NCBI RefSeq assembly: GCF_900590885.1
Contig: NZ_UUON01000009.1
Span: 124,001 to 188,000 of the forward strand
Source: Pseudomonas viridiflava
GTDB taxonomy: Bacteria > Pseudomonadota > Gammaproteobacteria > Pseudomonadales > Pseudomonadaceae
Reading direction: 5' to 3'
DNA: 64,000 nt
Within the stretch, counting starts at the first letter, position 1. The number at the start of each line of letters is the position of its first letter. A program made the position numbers and the translations under genes. Below, in pieces: positions 52,016-61,000 of this stretch. The notes under the pieces were generated by a model. That model had not been told where the DNA came from, searched no databases, and saw only the letters and a list, made by a program, of their open reading frames with translations.

Positions 52016-53355
52016 GGCTGCACCTGCACACCAAACGGCAGCGGCTTGATCGGCGCCTGGCCACGCAGACGGCCGACATTTTCAATCCCGCGGCCACTGC
52101 GCTCGGCAACAATCTCCGCTGCCGCCAGCCCGCACATGCGGCCCTGGCAGCGGCCCATGCCGACGCGGCAATGGGCCTTGACCCGATTGATCTCCCAATG
52201 GCCTTCATCCACCACCGCGCGCACGTCGCCCACGCTGATTTCTTCGCAGCGGCACAGGATCAGGTTATCCGGCGCCTGCGCGGCCCATTGCGCCGGGAAG
52301 GGGAAGGCGGTTTCGAGGCCATGCCGGAAGCGCTGGATGCCTGCCAATTGCTGCTCCAGCAAGGCGGCGCGGCGAGGGTCGACGGCGATGCCTGTGTCTT
52401 GCAACAGCGCCAACGCTGCACGTTCGCCGGCCATTTGCGCGGCGTCTGCGCCCATGATTCCGGCGCCGTCGCCAGCCAGGTACACGCCGTTCACACTGCT
52501 GCGCCCGGCGCTGTCGCGTTGTGGCAGCCAGGCGCGGTTCAGGGCGTTCCATTCAAATTCACAGCCAAGCAAGTCGGCCAGTTGCGTCTCGCTGCGCAGG
52601 GCATGGGCGAAGGCCACGGCGTCGCAGTCGAGCTTTTGATTGCCCCAGCGGATACTGCTGACCCGCTGTTCACCGTCGATCTGCGTGAGGCTGACGCCTT
52701 GATGCACGGGTATCCCATGGGCGGTCAGCCAGGCGCGGTAGTACAGGCCTTTGAGCAATGTCAGCGGTTGCCCGAGCAGCGCCGGTAACGCGCGGCATTG
52801 CGCACTGAACGGCGCGCTGTCGAGTACGGCGACTACCTTGGCGCCGGCCTTGGCGTATTGATACGCGACCAGATAGAGCAACGGCCCGCTGCCACACAAC
52901 GCCACCCGCTCGCCGATGGCGCAGCCTTGGTACTTCAAGGCGATCTGCGCCGCGCCCAGGCTGTACACACCCGGCAAGGTCCAGCCCGGCACCGGCAGGA
53001 TGCGGTCGGTGGCGCCAGTGGCGACGATGAGCTGCGCGTATTCGACGCTCATTGCGTGGCCGTTACTGAGCATATCCAGACGCCCATCCTCGGCGTTCCA
53101 TACCAGGGTTTGCGGGCGGTAGTCGACCAGCGGCGCCAGCTCATCCAGGGTGCGATGCACGGCCTCGGCCTTGCCTGCTTCGAAGCCATACAGCTGCTTG
53201 GCCGAGCGCTGGAAGTTCGCCGGTTGGCGCCGATAGATCTGCCCGCCACCGCGCAGGCTTTCATCCACCAGGCACGGGGTAATGCCATGGTCGAGCAGGG
53301 TGCGCGCCGCGCTGATGCCCGCCGGGCCTGCGCCTACAATCACAATCGGTTTCAT
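52012..53355 (-). CDS. FAD/NAD(P)-binding dehydrogenase, alpha subunit with BFD-like [2Fe-2S] domain (HcnB/OoxA-like)
   Basis: I start at the ATG at 53355, overlapping the small ferredoxin gene. The 447-residue protein has VIVGAGPAGISAARTLLDHG at the start, ATGATDRILPVPGWTLPGVYSLGAAQ in the middle, a second nucleotide motif RVALCGSGPLLYLVAYQYAKAGAKV, VYLAGDGAGIMGADAAQMAGERAAL, and a C-terminal cysteine set CRCEEIS...CRVGMGRCQGRMCG, typical of a BFD-like [2Fe-2S] domain. This is the HcnB/OoxA architecture. Confidence 0.87.
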   Translation of the reverse strand: MKPIVIVGAGPAGISAARTLLDHGITPCLVDESLRGGGQIYRRQPANFQRSAKQLYGFEAGKAEAVHRTLDELAPLVDYRPQTLVWNAEDGRLDMLSNGHAMSVEYAQLIVATGATDRILPVPGWTLPGVYSLGAAQIALKYQGCAIGERVALCGSGPLLYLVAYQYAKAGAKVVAVLDSAPFSAQCRALPALLGQPLTLLKGLYYRAWLTAHGIPVHQGVSLTQIDGEQRVSSIRWGNQKLDCDAVAFAHALRSETQLADLLGCEFEWNALNRAWLPQRDSAGRSSVNGVYLAGDGAGIMGADAAQMAGERAALALLQDTGIAVDPRRAALLEQQLAGIQRFRHGLETAFPFPAQWAAQAPDNLILCRCEEISVGDVRAVVDEGHWEINRVKAHCRVGMGRCQGRMCGLAAAEIVAERSGRGIENVGRLRGQAPIKPLPFGVQVQP

Positions 53356-53645
53356 ACCTGGCGCCCCGGATCGCGGCTGATTGCCTGGCCTTCTTCCAGC
53401 AAGGTCGAGCAGGCGCGCACCCGGCGCCCGTCGCCGAGGCGCACCCAGCAATCCTGGCACGCGCCCATCAGGCAGAACCCGGCCCGGCGTTCGGCACTGA
53501 AATCGCTGCCGCGCAGGTGCTCGGCGCTGGTGAGTACGGCGGTCAACAGGGTGTCGCCGAGCAGGCCGCTGGCCGGTTGGCCGTCGAGGGTAAAGGCCAG
53601 GGCAGGGCGCGTGGTTTCGGCCAGGCGTTTGAACAGGGCCATCAA
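53352..53645 (-). CDS. Small [2Fe-2S] ferredoxin-like subunit (HcnA-like)
   Basis: The 97-residue protein has the Fer2_4 pattern found in HcnA and the gamma subunit of D-hydroxyproline dehydrogenase: the cluster motif CLMGACQDC followed by a fourth cysteine in RVRACSTLLEEG. FTLDGQPASGLLGDTLLTAVL matches the ubiquitin-like N-terminal half. It overlaps the alpha subunit by four bases and the upstream permease by four. It should pass electrons between the two flavin subunits. Confidence 0.87.
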   Translation of the reverse strand: MMALFKRLAETTRPALAFTLDGQPASGLLGDTLLTAVLTSAEHLRGSDFSAERRAGFCLMGACQDCWVRLGDGRRVRACSTLLEEGQAISRDPGRQV

Positions 53646-54436
53646 TGCTTCCCCACCAGCACGCGGTCGAGGCCGTAGACCCGGTCGAGCAGGATCATGG
53701 TCGCCGCCGTCAATGCGATTACCAGCGCCGACACGGCGGCCATCATCGGGTCGATGGACTCGGTGGCGTACACATACATGCGCACCGGCAGGGTTTGCGT
53801 GGCCGGCGAGCTGACGAAAATCGACAGCGTCACTTCGTCGAAACTGTTGATGAATGCCAGCAGCCAGCCCCCGGCCACGCCGGGCAAAATCATCGGTAAG
53901 GTGATCTGGCGAAACAGCGTAAAGCGCCCGGCCCCGAGGGACTCGGCCGCCTGCTCGGCACTGCGGTCAATGCCGATCGCCGCCGCCAGCACCAGGCGCA
54001 GCACGTACGGGGTGATGATCACCACGTGCGCCAGCATCAGCCAGGTGAAGCTGCCATTCACGCCCATCAGCGCAAACAGGCGCAGCATCGCCACCCCCAG
54101 CACCAGGTGCGGGATGATGATCGGCGACAGGAACAGCGCGCTGAAAAAATTGCGCCCCGGGAACTGGTAACGGCTGATCGCCAACGCCGCAGGCACCGCG
54201 ATCAGCGTCGCCAATGTGGCGGCGGTAAACGCCAGGATCAGGCTGTTGTAGAACGCCTGGATAAAGTCGGCGCGCTCGAACACTGCGCGAAACCAGCGCA
54301 GCGAGAAGCCCGAGGTGGGCAGGCTCAAGGTGTTCTCCGGGGTGAACGCCACCAGGCACACCACCACCAGTGGCGCCATCATGAACAGCACCACCAGGCC
54401 ATGGAAGCCGAGGGCCAAAGGACCGTTTCTGGACAT
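53642..54436 (-). CDS. Pot-type ABC permease (PotC-like)
   Basis: The 264-residue protein has six membrane helices and the EAA loop EQAAESLGAGRFTLFRQITLPMILPGVAGGWLLAFINSFDEVTLSIF of the PotC group. The pairing with a PotB-like permease and a PotA-like ATPase just upstream makes a complete importer. It overlaps the ferredoxin-like gene by four bases, so uptake and oxidation are translated from one message. Confidence 0.9.
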   Translation of the reverse strand: MSRNGPLALGFHGLVVLFMMAPLVVVCLVAFTPENTLSLPTSGFSLRWFRAVFERADFIQAFYNSLILAFTAATLATLIAVPAALAISRYQFPGRNFFSALFLSPIIIPHLVLGVAMLRLFALMGVNGSFTWLMLAHVVIITPYVLRLVLAAAIGIDRSAEQAAESLGAGRFTLFRQITLPMILPGVAGGWLLAFINSFDEVTLSIFVSSPATQTLPVRMYVYATESIDPMMAAVSALVIALTAATMILLDRVYGLDRVLVGKH

Positions 54437-54440
54437 GCGC

Positions 54441-55286
54441 TTAAACCCCCAGGGACTTTTTATAGCGGCCTTCGACCATGCGGTTCCAGCTCAGCATGAT
54501 CAGCAGATTGACCAACAGCAGCACCACCGCGATGGTCGCGCCCATGGGCCAGTTGAGTTCCGACAGGTACTGGTCGTACACCACGGTGGCGACCATTTTC
54601 AGGCGCCGCCCGCCGAGCAGGCCGGGGATTGCAAAGGAGCTGGCTGCCAGGCCGAACACGATCAAGGTGCCCGACAGCACGCCCGGCATCACCTGCGGCA
54701 ACACGATCTTGCGCATCACCGTGGCCTGGCTCGCACCCAGCGACAACGCCGCCTGTTCGGCCGACGGGTCGAGTTTTTGCAGCGAGGTCCACACCGGAAT
54801 GATCATGAACGGCAGCATCACGTGCACCAGCGCGATAATTACCGCGAACGGCGTGTACAGCAGCTTCACCGGGCGCCCGCCAAGCAACTGAATAGTTTGG
54901 TTCACCAGCCCGTCGGCACCCAGCAGCAGGCTCCAGCCAAACGCGCGCACCACCACGGAAATCAGCAGCGGCGTGAGGATCAGGATCAGGAAGATCGAGC
55001 GCCACGGGGCGCCCATGCGGCTGAGAATGTAGGCCTCGGGCACGCCGATCACCACGCAGAGCAAGGTCACCAGCGCGCTGATCCAGAAGGTGCGCCAGAA
55101 GATCTCGTAGAAGTACGAGTCGCTGAACAGCGACAGGTAATGGGCCAGGGTCCATTCATCGCCCTTCACGCCCACCTGATAGTCGAACACGTTGAACGAC
55201 AGCACCAGCGTCAGCCCCAGCGGCAGAATCAGCAGCCCGGTAAACAGCAGCAGCGCGGGCAGCGACAGCAGGTAACCGCGACTCAT
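54441..55286 (-). CDS. Pot-type ABC permease (PotB-like)
   Basis: The 281-residue protein has six membrane helices, with FSDSYFYEIFWRTFWISALVTLLCVVIGVPEAYIL and the EAA loop EQAALSLGASQATVMRKIVLPQVMPGVLSGTLIVFGLAASSFAIPGLLGG, as in PotB. Its start overlaps the end of the ATPase gene by four bases, and it ends 4 bases before the second permease. Confidence 0.9.
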   Translation of the reverse strand: MSRGYLLSLPALLLFTGLLILPLGLTLVLSFNVFDYQVGVKGDEWTLAHYLSLFSDSYFYEIFWRTFWISALVTLLCVVIGVPEAYILSRMGAPWRSIFLILILTPLLISVVVRAFGWSLLLGADGLVNQTIQLLGGRPVKLLYTPFAVIIALVHVMLPFMIIPVWTSLQKLDPSAEQAALSLGASQATVMRKIVLPQVMPGVLSGTLIVFGLAASSFAIPGLLGGRRLKMVATVVYDQYLSELNWPMGATIAVVLLLVNLLIMLSWNRMVEGRYKKSLGV

Positions 55287-56305
55287 GGCTGCACCTCGTC
55301 CAGCACCCGCAGCAGCTCGGCGTGCCAGTCCAGGCCCACTGCCGAGCCGTTGCCCAACGGCGCGCTGCCGTCGTTGCCACGCACCACGGTGATTTCACCG
55401 AGGTCGGTGTGGATGCGGTACAGCCACTGGCTGCCGAAGAAGTAGCGGTCCAGGACCTTGCCTTGCAGGCGCCCGGTGCCGGCGTCCACCAGTTGGATTT
55501 TTTCCGGGCGCAGGCTCAGGGTCAGCTCGCCGTCGCCACCTTCGTGGCGCACTTGCGGGATACCCAGTTGATCGTAATCGCCGGCCAGCAGGTTGGCCTT
55601 GCCGACGAAGTCCGAGATAAACCGCGTGCGCGGGTGTTCGTAAAGTTTGTACGGCGCGTCGATCTGGGTCACGCGCCCGGCCTGCATCACCACCACGCGG
55701 TCGCTGATGGACAGCGCCTCGGCCTGGTCGTGGGTGACCATCAAGGTGGTGATGCCCACCGCGCACTGGATGCGGCGGATCTCGAACTGCATCTCTTCGC
55801 GCAAATTGGCGTCGAGGTTGGACAGCGGCTCGTCCAGCAGCAACACCGGCGGTTCGATCACCAACGCGCGGGCCAGGGCCACGCGCTGGCGCTGGCCGCC
55901 GGACAGCTCGCGGGGGTAGCGCTCGGCGTGGGGCGCCAGGCGTACCAGTTCGAGCACGGTTTTGACTTTGCTGGCGATCTCGGCGGCCGGCACCTTGCGC
56001 ATCTTCAGGCCGAAGGCAACGTTGTCGCGCACGCTCATGTGCGGGAACAGCGCGTAACTCTGGAACACCACGCCCAGGCCTCGGCTGGCGGGTTTGGCGT
56101 GGGTGATGTCACGGCCGTCGAGCAGGATCTGCCCGCCGCTCACATCAACGAAGCCGGCGATCATTTGCAGGGTGGTGGTCTTGCCGCAACCCGAGGGGCC
56201 GAGCAGGGAAACGAACTCGCCTTTTTCCACCGCAAGGTCGGTGGCGACCACCGCGTCGACGGCGCCGTAGCGTTTGCTCAAGGCGTTGAGTTGGAGAAAT
56301 GCCAT
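55283..56305 (-). CDS. Pot-type ABC transporter ATP-binding protein
   Basis: The 340-residue protein has the Walker A loop GPSGCGKTTTLQMI (about 37-50), the signature LSGGQRQRVALARALV, Walker B VLLLDEPLSNLD and the H-loop VTHDQAEAL, and a C-terminal TOBE domain (LRPEKIQLVDAGTGRLQGKVLDRYFFGSQWLYRI). It is the first gene of the seven-gene operon and is divergent from an IclR regulator across 242 bases. Confidence 0.93.
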   Translation of the reverse strand: MAFLQLNALSKRYGAVDAVVATDLAVEKGEFVSLLGPSGCGKTTTLQMIAGFVDVSGGQILLDGRDITHAKPASRGLGVVFQSYALFPHMSVRDNVAFGLKMRKVPAAEIASKVKTVLELVRLAPHAERYPRELSGGQRQRVALARALVIEPPVLLLDEPLSNLDANLREEMQFEIRRIQCAVGITTLMVTHDQAEALSISDRVVVMQAGRVTQIDAPYKLYEHPRTRFISDFVGKANLLAGDYDQLGIPQVRHEGGDGELTLSLRPEKIQLVDAGTGRLQGKVLDRYFFGSQWLYRIHTDLGEITVVRGNDGSAPLGNGSAVGLDWHAELLRVLDEVQP

Positions 56306-56486
56306 GTCTGCGTTCCACCTTTTTTGAGTCGCGTCGAAACGCGCTTTTTTGTTTTGGGCAGATGCGAAAAGAGTCTTGCCGGTGCGGTGGCGCTCGATCT
56401 TGAGTCGGCTGCCGGTTGTTGTTCATTTCGCCCCTGTGGACGCAGATTAGGACGAAGACTAGGATGGGCGGAAGATCGAATTTCAC

Positions 56487-56520
56487 TGAATGAGTAAGTA
56501 TTTTCGGTTTAATTCATTCA
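56487..56520. promoter_or_regulatory. Imperfect inverted repeat upstream of the IclR gene
   Basis: TGAATGA and TCATTCA are complementary 7-base arms around 20 A/T-rich bases, 28 bases before the IclR start. This is a suitable place for IclR autorepression or control of the divergent operon. Confidence 0.45.
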
Positions 56521-56547
56521 CCAGAATTTATAGCGAGATTAAGTGTT

Positions 56548-57378
56548 ATGGATTCCACTGAGCGGAATGACAGCAGCAAAGAAGTCGGCGCGGGTGCGGT
56601 CTCCCGTTTATTTGCCTTGCTGCGCACCTTGGGCGCAGTGCCGGAAGGCGGCGAGCGCGTTACCCAACTGGCGCAGCAGGTCGGCCTGTCCCAACCCACC
56701 ACCCACCGCCTGCTGCGCAGCCTGATGGACGAAGGCATGGTCGAGCAGGACGCGCGCAGCAAGCGCTATCGTCTGAGCCTGGAGTTTTTCGCCCTGGCGG
56801 CGAACGCGGGCAAGACCGACAACCTGCGCGAGCTGGTGCGGCCCAGCATGCTGCGCCTGAGTGCCTCGCTGGGTGATTCGCTGTTCCTGCTGGCGCGCAG
56901 CGGTTTTGATGCGATCTGCCTGGATCGCAGCGAAGGGCCGTACCCGATTCGCACCTTTACCGGTGATATCGGTGGGCGCGTGGCGTTGGGCGTGGGGCAG
57001 GGCAGTTTGGCGATTCTGGCGTTTTTGCCCGAGGAAGAGCGTGAAACGGTGATCCGCTATAACTTGCCTAGGCTCAAGGATTTTCACCTGTATGACGAGG
57101 TGCTGTTGCGCTCGGAGGTGGAGAACGTGCGGCGCCTGGGTTACGCGGCGCGCAATACCGGGGTGCTGGAAGGCATGGCGGGGTTGGCGGTGCCGATCCT
57201 CAACCGGGACGGGCATGCGGTGGCGGCGCTGAGTGTGGCGACCATCAGTGATCGCCTGGGGCCGGGGCGGTTGCCGATGGTGGTGGAATTGCTCAAGCGT
57301 GAGGCGGCGGCGATCGGGCCTCGGATTAATCCGTTTGATCCGACGTTAAGGCGGCCATCACAAACTTTCGGCGGTTAG
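56548..57378 (+). CDS. IclR-family regulator of the importer/dehydrogenase operon
   Basis: The 276-residue protein has a winged helix (about 18-75; RLFALLRTLGAVPEGGERVTQLAQQVGLSQPTTHRLLRSLMDEGMVEQD) and an IclR effector domain (about 90-260; LGDSLFLLARSGFDAICLDRSEGPYPIRTF, VGGRVALGVGQGSLAILAFL). It is divergent from the seven-gene operon and probably responds to the imported substrate or a product of its oxidation. The final 200 bases are markedly rich in G and T. Confidence 0.9.
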   Translation: MDSTERNDSSKEVGAGAVSRLFALLRTLGAVPEGGERVTQLAQQVGLSQPTTHRLLRSLMDEGMVEQDARSKRYRLSLEFFALAANAGKTDNLRELVRPSMLRLSASLGDSLFLLARSGFDAICLDRSEGPYPIRTFTGDIGGRVALGVGQGSLAILAFLPEEERETVIRYNLPRLKDFHLYDEVLLRSEVENVRRLGYAARNTGVLEGMAGLAVPILNRDGHAVAALSVATISDRLGPGRLPMVVELLKREAAAIGPRINPFDPTLRRPSQTFGG

Positions 57379-57408
57379 CGGATCGACAACCCTTCATCCA
57401 TCAGGTGA

Positions 57409-58074
57409 TCAGATGGCGGCCAGGGCGACGGACGTGGCGGCTGTCCGTGTCTCCACGCCCAACTTCACATACACATGCTCCAGATGCTTATTCACCGTCC
57501 TCGGACTCAACCCCAAAATATCGCCAATATCCCGGTTGGTCTTGCCACACGCCACCCAGCGCAACACTTCAACCTCGCGCTCGGTCAGTTGAAACCTGGC
57601 CGACAACAGCCGCTGCGCCGGTGCATCTTCCAGGGTCAACACACTCGGCTGCGTCGCCGCCCGTGCCGACAGCAGAATTCGCGACGTACGTAAATGCGCC
57701 GCCACCCGCGCCAACACCTCATCGGTCTGGATCGGCTTGGTCACGTAATCACTGCCGCCCACCTCAAAGCCCTGCACCACATGCTTGCTGTCGGTCAGCC
57801 CGGTCATGAACACCACCGGGATATCTGCGCTGGCAGGCTGCGCCTTGAGCCGGCGGCAGGTTTCAAAGCCGTCCAGGCCCGGCATCATCGCGTCCAGCAG
57901 GATCAGGTCCGGGCGCCGGCGTTGCACGCGGTTCAACGCGCTGAGGCCGTCGAGGGCCACCAGCACCATGTAGCCGGCGTCGTCGAGGGCGTCGGAGAGC
58001 ATGGCCAAATTGTCGGGCGTGTCATCGACGATCAGCACCACGCCGGGTTCAGTGCTGCGGGTGAGTGCATTCAT
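57409..58074 (-). CDS. LuxR-type response regulator
   Basis: I start at the ATG at 58074; a longer frame lies inside the kinase gene. The 221-residue protein has a receiver domain (VLIVDDTPDNLAMLSDALDDAG, acceptor aspartate in LILLDAMMPGLDG, KPIQTDEVLARV) and a C-terminal LuxR helix-turn-helix (about 155-215; LTEREVEVLRWVACGKTNRDIGDILGLSPRTVNKHLEHVYVKLGVETRTAA). It overlaps the end of the transporter-kinase gene by 26 bases and is its obvious partner. Its targets probably include the divergent urt operon. Confidence 0.9.
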   Translation of the reverse strand: MNALTRSTEPGVVLIVDDTPDNLAMLSDALDDAGYMVLVALDGLSALNRVQRRRPDLILLDAMMPGLDGFETCRRLKAQPASADIPVVFMTGLTDSKHVVQGFEVGGSDYVTKPIQTDEVLARVAAHLRTSRILLSARAATQPSVLTLEDAPAQRLLSARFQLTEREVEVLRWVACGKTNRDIGDILGLSPRTVNKHLEHVYVKLGVETRTAATSVALAAI

Positions 58075-61000
58075 CTTCGGCCTCCTTGAGGGTTCGGTTG
58101 AGTTCATCCAGGCGGAAACCCTTGAGCAGCCCGCGCACCTTGCTGATGAAAGGCTCGGTGTCGGGGCGCTGTTCAAGGAGTGAGTCGAGTTTGGCGTGCA
58201 GGCCGCGCACGTAGCCGATGGCACTGAGCTCGGCGAGTTCGGCGAGGTCTTCGGCACAGGGCAGGACCCGGGGGGAGGTGGGCGGCACCCGGCTTTGGAT
58301 GCGCCGCAGCCACTCCAGCCCCAGGTGCTGTTGCAGGCGCCCGAGCAGTTCCGGAGTACGCACCGGCTTGGCCAGGTAGTCGTTGCAGGCGGCGGCGATG
58401 CTGCGTTCGCGGTCGTCGGTGAAGGCGTTGGCGGAAATTACGATGATCGGTGCGGTGGACAGCGCATTGCGGCGGATCAGGCGGCTGGTTTCATAGCCGT
58501 CCAGGGTCGGCATCGACAGGTCCATCAGAATCAGGTCCGGCGCCAGCAGCGCCACTTGGCGGATCGCGTCCTGGCCATTGCTGGCCTGCACCACCTCAAA
58601 GCCTAAAGGTGTGAGCATGCCGCTGAGCACCTTGCGATGGTCCACATGGTCGTCGACCACCAGGATGCGCCGGCGCGCGCCCTGGTAGCCGATGATGTCG
58701 TGCTCCACATGCACCACCGCCTGCGGCGCGCGCACCTGGGACAGGAACAGCCGCACCTGGAAGCACGTGCCTTGGTCGAGTTCGCTGGTCACCCGCAGCT
58801 CGCCGCCCATGAGCGCGGTGAGCATGCGCGTGATGGTCAGCCCCAGGCCCACGCCCTTGTCCTGGCGCATCAGGTCGCCGCGCTCGAACGGCTGGAAAAT
58901 CCGCTCGATCTGTTCCGGGTCGATGCCGATGCCGGTGTCGATGATTTCGAAATTGGCGGTCTCGCGCATGTAGCTGACCCGCAGGCGCACCTCACCGCTG
59001 TCGGTGAAATTCACCGCGTTGCCGAGCAGGTTGATCAGGATCTGGCGCACGCGCTTTTCATCGCCGCGCACCACCGCCGGGATCTTGCCCACGCAGTCCA
59101 GGCGAAAGCGCAGGCCCTTGTCCTGTGCCTGGGGCGTGAACATTTGCTCCAGGTCGTGGAGCAGTTCGGGGAAGGGGATTTCGGTGAGTTCCAGGCGCAG
59201 CTTGCCGGCCTCGATTTTGGCCACGTCCAGCAAACCGTCGATCAGCGACACCAGGTGCGAGCCACTGCGCAGGATGGTCGCCAGGGCGTCCTGATGCTGC
59301 TCGGGCATGGCGCTGTCGCGCTGCAGGATCTGGGTGAAACCGAGGATGCTGTTGAGCGGCGTGCGCAGTTCGTGGGACAGCCCGGTGACGTAGCGGCTCT
59401 TGGCGGCGTTGGCGGCTTCGGAAGCTTCCTTGGCCTGTTGCAGGGCCTGGTCGGTGAGGCTGTGGGCGTCGATTTCGTGCATCAAGAGCAAGGTCTGGCG
59501 GTCGGATTCTTCCTGGGCTACGCGGCGGCTTTCGCGGGTCAGCACCACCCACCAGGCGAGCACGGCGGCCAGCACCGAGAGGGTCAGGAAAGCCTTGAAA
59601 AACGCCTGGTACAAGGTTTCGGAGTGCGGCAAGCCTTGGGCCGCCTGCACGTAGATCAAGGCCAGGGCGCTGGCGAGCAGCAGCTCCAGCACGAGTAACA
59701 GCCCCAGGTAGTGGGCCAAGCGCGTGTGCAGGCGCGGCATCAAGGTGTTGGGCAGCAACCAGCGCATCACGCCTTCGAACTGGCTGACCAGCCGCGCATG
59801 GGGTTTGCAGCGATCGCCGCAACGCGCATCCAGCGAACAGCACAGCGAGCAGATCGGCGTGCTGTAGGCCGGGCAGAACGCCATGTCTGCCGTCTCGAAC
59901 GGGTTGCTGCACAGCCCGCACACGGCGTGGGTGGCGGGCGCAACCGGGTGAATCAACTGCGGGTCGCTGGTGCGCGCGATGTAGTACTTGCCCTGGGTCA
60001 GCCAGGCCAACAGCGGCGCCATTACCAGCGCAGTGCCCAGCGCCACGAACGGCGGCGCGGCCTGGGCCAGGCTGCCGAACAGGCCGAAGTGCGCGAGGAT
60101 CGACAGCAACGAGGCGATCAGCATCGAGCCGACGCCCACCGGGTTGATGTCGTAGAGGTGCGCGCGCTTGAACTCGATGTGTTTGGGCGACTGCCCCAAC
60201 GGCTTGTTGATCACCAGGTCGGCCACCAGCGTGCCGATCCAGGCAATTGCAATGTTGGCGTAGAGCCCCAGCACCTGGTCGATCACATCGAACACGCCCA
60301 GCTCCATCAGCATCAGCGCGATGGCCACGTTGAACACCAGCCACACCACGCGGCCGGGGTGGCTGTGGGTGACGCGGGCAAAGAAATTCGACCAGGCCAG
60401 GGAGCCGGCGTAGGCGTTGGTGAGGTTGATCTTCATCTGCGAGATGAACACAAACAGCACCATGGCGCCGAGCGCCCATTCCGGCGAGCTGAACACATAG
60501 CGGAACGCGACCAGATACATCTGCGTCGGCTCGGCCGCGCGCTCCATGGGGATTTCATGTTGCAGGGCGAGAAACGCGAGGAACGCGCCGGCGAACATTT
60601 TCAGCGCGCCGGGGATGATCCAGCCCGGGCCGGCGCAGAGCAAGGCGGCCCACCAGCGTTTGCGGTTGGCGGCGGTTTTTTCCGGCAGGAAGCGCAGATA
60701 GTCTACTTGCTCGCCGATCTGCGTCACCAGCGACAGCGCCACGGTGCAGGCGGCGCAGAACGCCAACAGGTTGAAGCCGCCGCCATCGCCGCTGCGCCCG
60801 ACAAAGCTGGTCCAGTCACTGAAGGCGTCGGGATTTTTCCACCCCACAAAGCCATAGGGCAGCACCAGCAACAGCAGCCAGATCGGTTGTGTCCACAGTT
60901 GCAGGCGGCTGATCAGGGTCACGCCGTAGGCCACCAGCGGGATCACCAGCAGCGAGCAGATTACATAGGCGATGGCCAGCGGGATATGGAAATACAGCTC

